A DNA stretch of 64,000 bases from Bacillota bacterium (GTDB lineage: Bacteria; Bacillota; Clostridia; Tissierellales; Peptoniphilaceae). The position numbers and the translations under genes are program-made. This document shows positions 61,264 to 64,000 of this stretch, piece after piece (the stretch's first letter is position 1; every line of letters starts with the position of its first letter). Below the pieces are notes generated by a model. The model made no database searches. It saw nothing but the letters and a program-made list of their open reading frames with translations, and was not told the origin of the DNA. The DNA is taken from the NCBI GenBank assembly GCA_023443025.1, contig JAEZWM010000078.1:13417-77416 (forward strand), read 5' to 3'.

Positions 61264-61852
61264 TTACCATATTCCTCCCGGCATTTTTAATTGCTTCATA
61301 TATGGTATACATATTTGAAATCTCTCCTACTTCAAGCTCCTCTTTCAGTCCAAAGAAATCCAGACAAGTACCGCAGGAAATTATCTCAACTCCTGCATCT
61401 AACAAGGCACGTATATCATCCAGCACCGGTGATCCTTTAACTGTCAGGTAAACTCCTGAGTTGTAGAAAACAATGGTCTTTGGTAGAGGTTCAGTTTCAC
61501 TCACTGTATATATAAAACTCTTCATAAGAATTTCGCCCAGTTCATCATTGCCCGAACCATAATATCTATTTCCTATAGCAATAGTAAAATCATCATTGAT
61601 AGGTTCAGTACTGATGGCCTCAGCTTCTTCTGAAGCACCGGACTTGTTTATAGTAACCACAAATCTATCCATAGACTCCTGAACATACTCATGCTCATAG
61701 CCGCTTGACTCTGCAAGCTTTATAAGATTTTGAACACACACATAGTTATCAGCAAGAATTTCAACACTACCCTCGGTAATGTTATCAAGTTCTTTCTTAG
61801 CCATAATCACCGGCTTAGGACAGTCAATCCCTATTGCATTTATCTTAATCAT
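61256..61852 (-). CDS. yedF: selenium metabolism protein YedF (TusA-like domain)
   Basis: Protein of 198 residues: an N-terminal TusA/SirA-like domain (about 1-72) with the CPKP motif in GIDCPKPVIMAKKEL, and a C-terminal DsrE-like domain with SGVYLTVKGS and IISCGTCLDFFGL. This two-domain form (TIGR03527-type) is associated with selenium-using bacteria and may handle selenium or persulfide. GGAGGC precedes the ATG. Fits the Sec-FDH encoded 30 kb away; selA-selD are not in the window. Confidence 0.85.
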   Translation of the reverse strand: MIKINAIGIDCPKPVIMAKKELDNITEGSVEILADNYVCVQNLIKLAESSGYEHEYVQESMDRFVVTINKSGASEEAEAISTEPINDDFTIAIGNRYYGSGNDELGEILMKSFIYTVSETEPLPKTIVFYNSGVYLTVKGSPVLDDIRALLDAGVEIISCGTCLDFFGLKEELEVGEISNMYTIYEAIKNAGRNMVIG

Positions 61853-62078
61853 TTTATCGCCTCCTAGCTTATATTATATGGTAAACTCTCTATTTTTTGT
61901 ATTAGTTTTTCTTATGGATTTGTTTGTTTGATAATGGTTCCTTATTTATGAAATATTTATCAGCTTTAAGCAAATTTTACGATATTGATTAAGTCTACTA
62001 TTTTGATGATATAGTTATGGCTATACCATACTTGGTTCAAGGATTAATAACAGATTTAGAATCACAATGTACTAATTA

Positions 62079-63143
62079 TTAATCGAATAAAATCTTTTGC
62101 TGTTTAGTATCAACTTTAATTAAAGCACCATATGGTAAAATGGCTCTTGGTAAGGCATGTCCAAAATTGACATTGTAGAGGATTGGTAATGAGTCGTTGC
62201 CCACTGCCTGTTTAATGGCATCCTTGTACTGTTCATAATATACTTCATCTTGTGGTTTTCCAAAAATAATTCCGTTTATCTCATCAATAATTCCTAACTC
62301 CTTAAATTTTAGTAAAGCTTTCTTAACGAACTCGGGAGCAGGCTTTTCTTCACTCGTTTCTAGAAATAATATTTTACCTCTCCATTCATCTTTCTCAGGA
62401 AAGATTTTATATTTAGCGCAAGTATCGACTTTGTCTTTATGACTTATCATCTCATACAAACTCTCTAAGCACCCTCCTAAAAGCTCCCCTTGAAAGTTGC
62501 TATTTCCTTGAAGCAGCTCATATCCTCTATATTCCTTATGTTTAATCCTATCGGTCCCCACGGCATTAATAGAGAAGTCGGTTCTCTCTTCGTACCAAAA
62601 TTTACTAGGAATGATTTCAGGCTGCCTGTTGTCTTCGCATAGATTTAAGAATGCATTTTTAGAATAGGGTAGTAAATCTAATGCAAGTTCAGCGATGTCA
62701 GGAAGGAATGCTTGGCCATAAAAGGTTTGAAGACCTAATTTATAAAACATTAAATGATTTACCGTTGTATCGGAAAATCCTAAAAATATTTTCGGGTGAT
62801 TTTTAACCAAATCAATGAATTCACCATCTTCCATTAGATAAGGTAAGGTACGCTAAGTATCGTCACCACCAATGGCACAGATTATTCCTTAAATTTCAGG
62901 ATTTCTAAACGCATATTTTAAGTCTTCTGCTCTTTTTTCCGGAAACTTATCCAAATATTCAATTCCTTTAAGCGCATTTGGAGTGTATACAAAATTTAAA
63001 CCCATTTCCTTTAATCGTGCTTCGCCAATTTTCCTATTATGCCGACAAAACTCTTCTCCTAACATTCCACTTGATAGGCTTATAATTGCAACTGTATCTC
63101 CTAACTTAAGCTTTTGTGGTTTAATTAATTTTTTTCTATTCAT
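62079..63143 (-). pseudogene. S66 family LD-carboxypeptidase (MccF-like), two in-frame stops
   Basis: Serine peptidase of the LD-carboxypeptidase/microcin-immunity family, about 354 codons. The ATG at 63143 follows GAGGGAGA. The N-terminal half KLKLGDTVAIISLSSG ends at TAA (62891-62889) and, 36 bases on in the same frame, TAG (62855-62853). Between and after the stops the family sequence continues: NPEI-stop-GIICAIGGDDT-stop-RTLPYL, then FLGFSDTT with the nucleophile serine and the usual Glu/His region. No frameshift is needed. It is probably a recent nonsense pseudogene. Confidence 0.85.
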
Positions 63144-63160
63144 ATCTCTCCCTCTTTTTA

Positions 63161-63721
63161 TTAATGTATGGCTACAAGCACTACCGTAGTTAGTATTAAT
63201 ACAACCCCTGTCAATAAGCATATTTGAGATGCAGCCGCAATCGACGGGTGATAATCTCCTTTTCTCGTTCCAAAAGAATAAATAGCAGCTATACCTATGC
63301 TAAGAACTATCGGCATGGCAATATAAAAATACGTCTGGTAAAGCCAAGTATAAAGTAGAAAATGAACAGCTCCCGTTAAGCTAAAAATAAATGGTACTAG
63401 TGTATATTGCTCCTTGATAATGAAGACAATCAGAATTGGGATTACGAGAAGCTGGCTCATTGCAATTATTATGGAAAGCTGGTTTAGAAGTTCATCTCCC
63501 GGTCTATATGTGAATGAACCAATTGCATACATAATTCCAAGTGCCGCTGGAAGTGCAACCATACCTTGAAATAGCGTTATATAAACAGCAGTTTTTGCAG
63601 AGAACTTATGCCATAGATATCCACAAATAAGCCATGTAATTCCGTAACAAAATAAAAACGGTGCTCCGGAATAATTGATTATCGCCAACTTGTGTAGTGT
63701 ATTTAGAAGTTCATTACTCAT
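63161..63721 (-). CDS. DUF7010-like membrane protein
   Basis: Integral membrane protein of 186 residues with about six helices (near 18-36, 42-60, 75-95, 100-118, 125-145 and 165-185). It contains AIINYSGAPFLFCYGITWLICG and FTYRPGDELL, resembling the DUF7010 group. No active-site motif is seen. It ends 17 bases before the S66 gene, so the two were probably co-transcribed. Confidence 0.7.
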   Translation of the reverse strand: MSNELLNTLHKLAIINYSGAPFLFCYGITWLICGYLWHKFSAKTAVYITLFQGMVALPAALGIMYAIGSFTYRPGDELLNQLSIIIAMSQLLVIPILIVFIIKEQYTLVPFIFSLTGAVHFLLYTWLYQTYFYIAMPIVLSIGIAAIYSFGTRKGDYHPSIAAASQICLLTGVVLILTTVVLVAIH

Positions 63722-63785
63722 AGGATCACTTCCTTACTATTGATTATGCATTCATTTAATTACTAAAGTAATTAGATTGTAATTT

Positions 63786-63817
63786 AAGAGACCGGATAAA
63801 TGGTTCTCCAGTCTCTT
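63786..63817 (-). terminator. hairpin after the aldolase gene
   Basis: AAGAGAC...GTCTCTT with inner GGA/TCC pairs; the minus-strand exit is only moderately T-rich. Confidence 0.4.
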
Positions 63818-63879
63818 GCTCTTATAAAAATATTTAGTGTATTAGCCTTTTTACTTTTTTCAAAATTTAATAAACCAAA

Positions 63880-63999
63880 TTAAACTATAGATGCCTCATA
63901 GATACTATCGACTGCTTCTTTAAGCCCTTTATCAAACTCTTCATCTGACTGCTTAACAGATAAATCCGAAACCAAAGCTCTAGAAAAACTTGCTATTAG
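63880..63999 (-). CDS. fda: class I fructose-bisphosphate aldolase, C-terminal fragment
   Basis: The last 39 codons of a gene running in from the right edge. The translation [20 protein letters not shown]...[10 protein letters not shown] matches the C-terminus of Gram-positive class I (Schiff-base) fructose-1,6-bisphosphate aldolase, a glycolytic enzyme. The catalytic lysine lies outside the window. Confidence 0.85.
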   Translation of the reverse strand, partial: LIASFSRALVSDLSVKQSDEEFDKGLKEAVDSIYEASIV

Positions 64000-64000
64000 T

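Noticed and set aside
61974..62083. Short plus-strand reading frame (YYFDDIVMAIPYLVQG...)
   Set aside because: About 28 codons with an upstream in-frame stop and no SD; possibly a gene remnant, but no family could be named.
62853..62891. Stop-codon readthrough or recoding in the S66 gene
   Set aside because: The two stops are TAA and TAG, with no SECIS-like hairpin; nonsense mutation is simpler.
1..64000. tRNA, rRNA, CRISPR array, insertion sequence, prophage
   Set aside because: No tRNA-like cloverleaf, direct-repeat array, transposase, integrase or phage structural gene was found by reading both strands.

Overview
The window reads as chromosomal DNA of a low-GC, strictly anaerobic, Gram-positive Firmicute, probably a fermenter of the Clostridia/Tissierellia type. 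The evidence is AT-rich coding sequence, strong AGGAGG-type ribosome binding sites, TTG/GTG starts, and a UGA-decoded selenocysteine in formate dehydrogenase. Selenium-associated YedF and DUF3343, a giant 2-hydroxyacyl-CoA dehydratase activase fusion and an L-cysteine desulfidase-type enzyme fit the same picture. I cannot name the species. There are no rRNAs, tRNAs, CRISPR arrays, insertion sequences or phage genes; this looks like ordinary backbone with accessory transporters.

Layout. 1-4.1 kb: two peptidases (M29, partial; PepF) and a K+ channel. 4.3-7.5 kb: trehalose PTS (treB, frameshifted at an A7 run) and trehalose-6-phosphate hydrolase. 7.5-16.1 kb: aminotransferase, MarR-MATE pair, rpsD, a 1124-residue FtsX-like protein with a long coiled coil, and a DUF362 ferredoxin protein. 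16.3-20.4 kb: small regulators, DUF2975, GNAT, PrcB-like, DHFR and unknowns. 20.5-25.1 kb: lipA-lplA behind two tandem class-I glutamine-amidotransferase-like hydrolases, a YczE-type membrane protein and a YfcE-type phosphodiesterase. 25.2-31.8 kb: a five-gene operon for a selenocysteine, NAD-linked (probably electron-bifurcating) formate dehydrogenase plus a ferritin-like protein. 32.3-36.1 kb: a ferric-iron-type ABC importer. 36.3-40.1 kb: thyA, then a P-type ATPase behind a yybP-ykoY (Mn2+) riboswitch. 40.1-47.1 kb: MATE, a heterodimeric ABC exporter, IDI-2 and an LCP protein. 47.4-51.0 kb: a BtuCDF/MolABC-type importer with a THEP1-like NTPase. 51.1-63.7 kb: the 1410-residue activase, a radical SAM protein, an amino-acid symporter, an L-cysteine desulfidase-like enzyme, MscS, DUF951, yedF-DUF3343, an S66 peptidase broken by two stops, and a membrane protein. 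The right edge holds the end of class-I fructose-bisphosphate aldolase.

How it fits together. The Sec-FDH needs Se, Mo or W, and iron. The window carries a selenium-linked gene pair (yedF-DUF3343), an importer whose family includes molybdate/tungstate systems, an Fe(III)-type importer and a Mn2+ homeostasis switch. LplA/LipA and FDH are both commonly used with the glycine cleavage and C1 pathway, although no gcv gene is present here. The strongest items for a second look are the UGA/SECIS in fdhA, the Mn2+ riboswitch assigning a 'calcium' ATPase to manganese export, two broken genes (treB, S66 peptidase), and a recurring TGGGTATA element 26-50 bp ahead of five genes.
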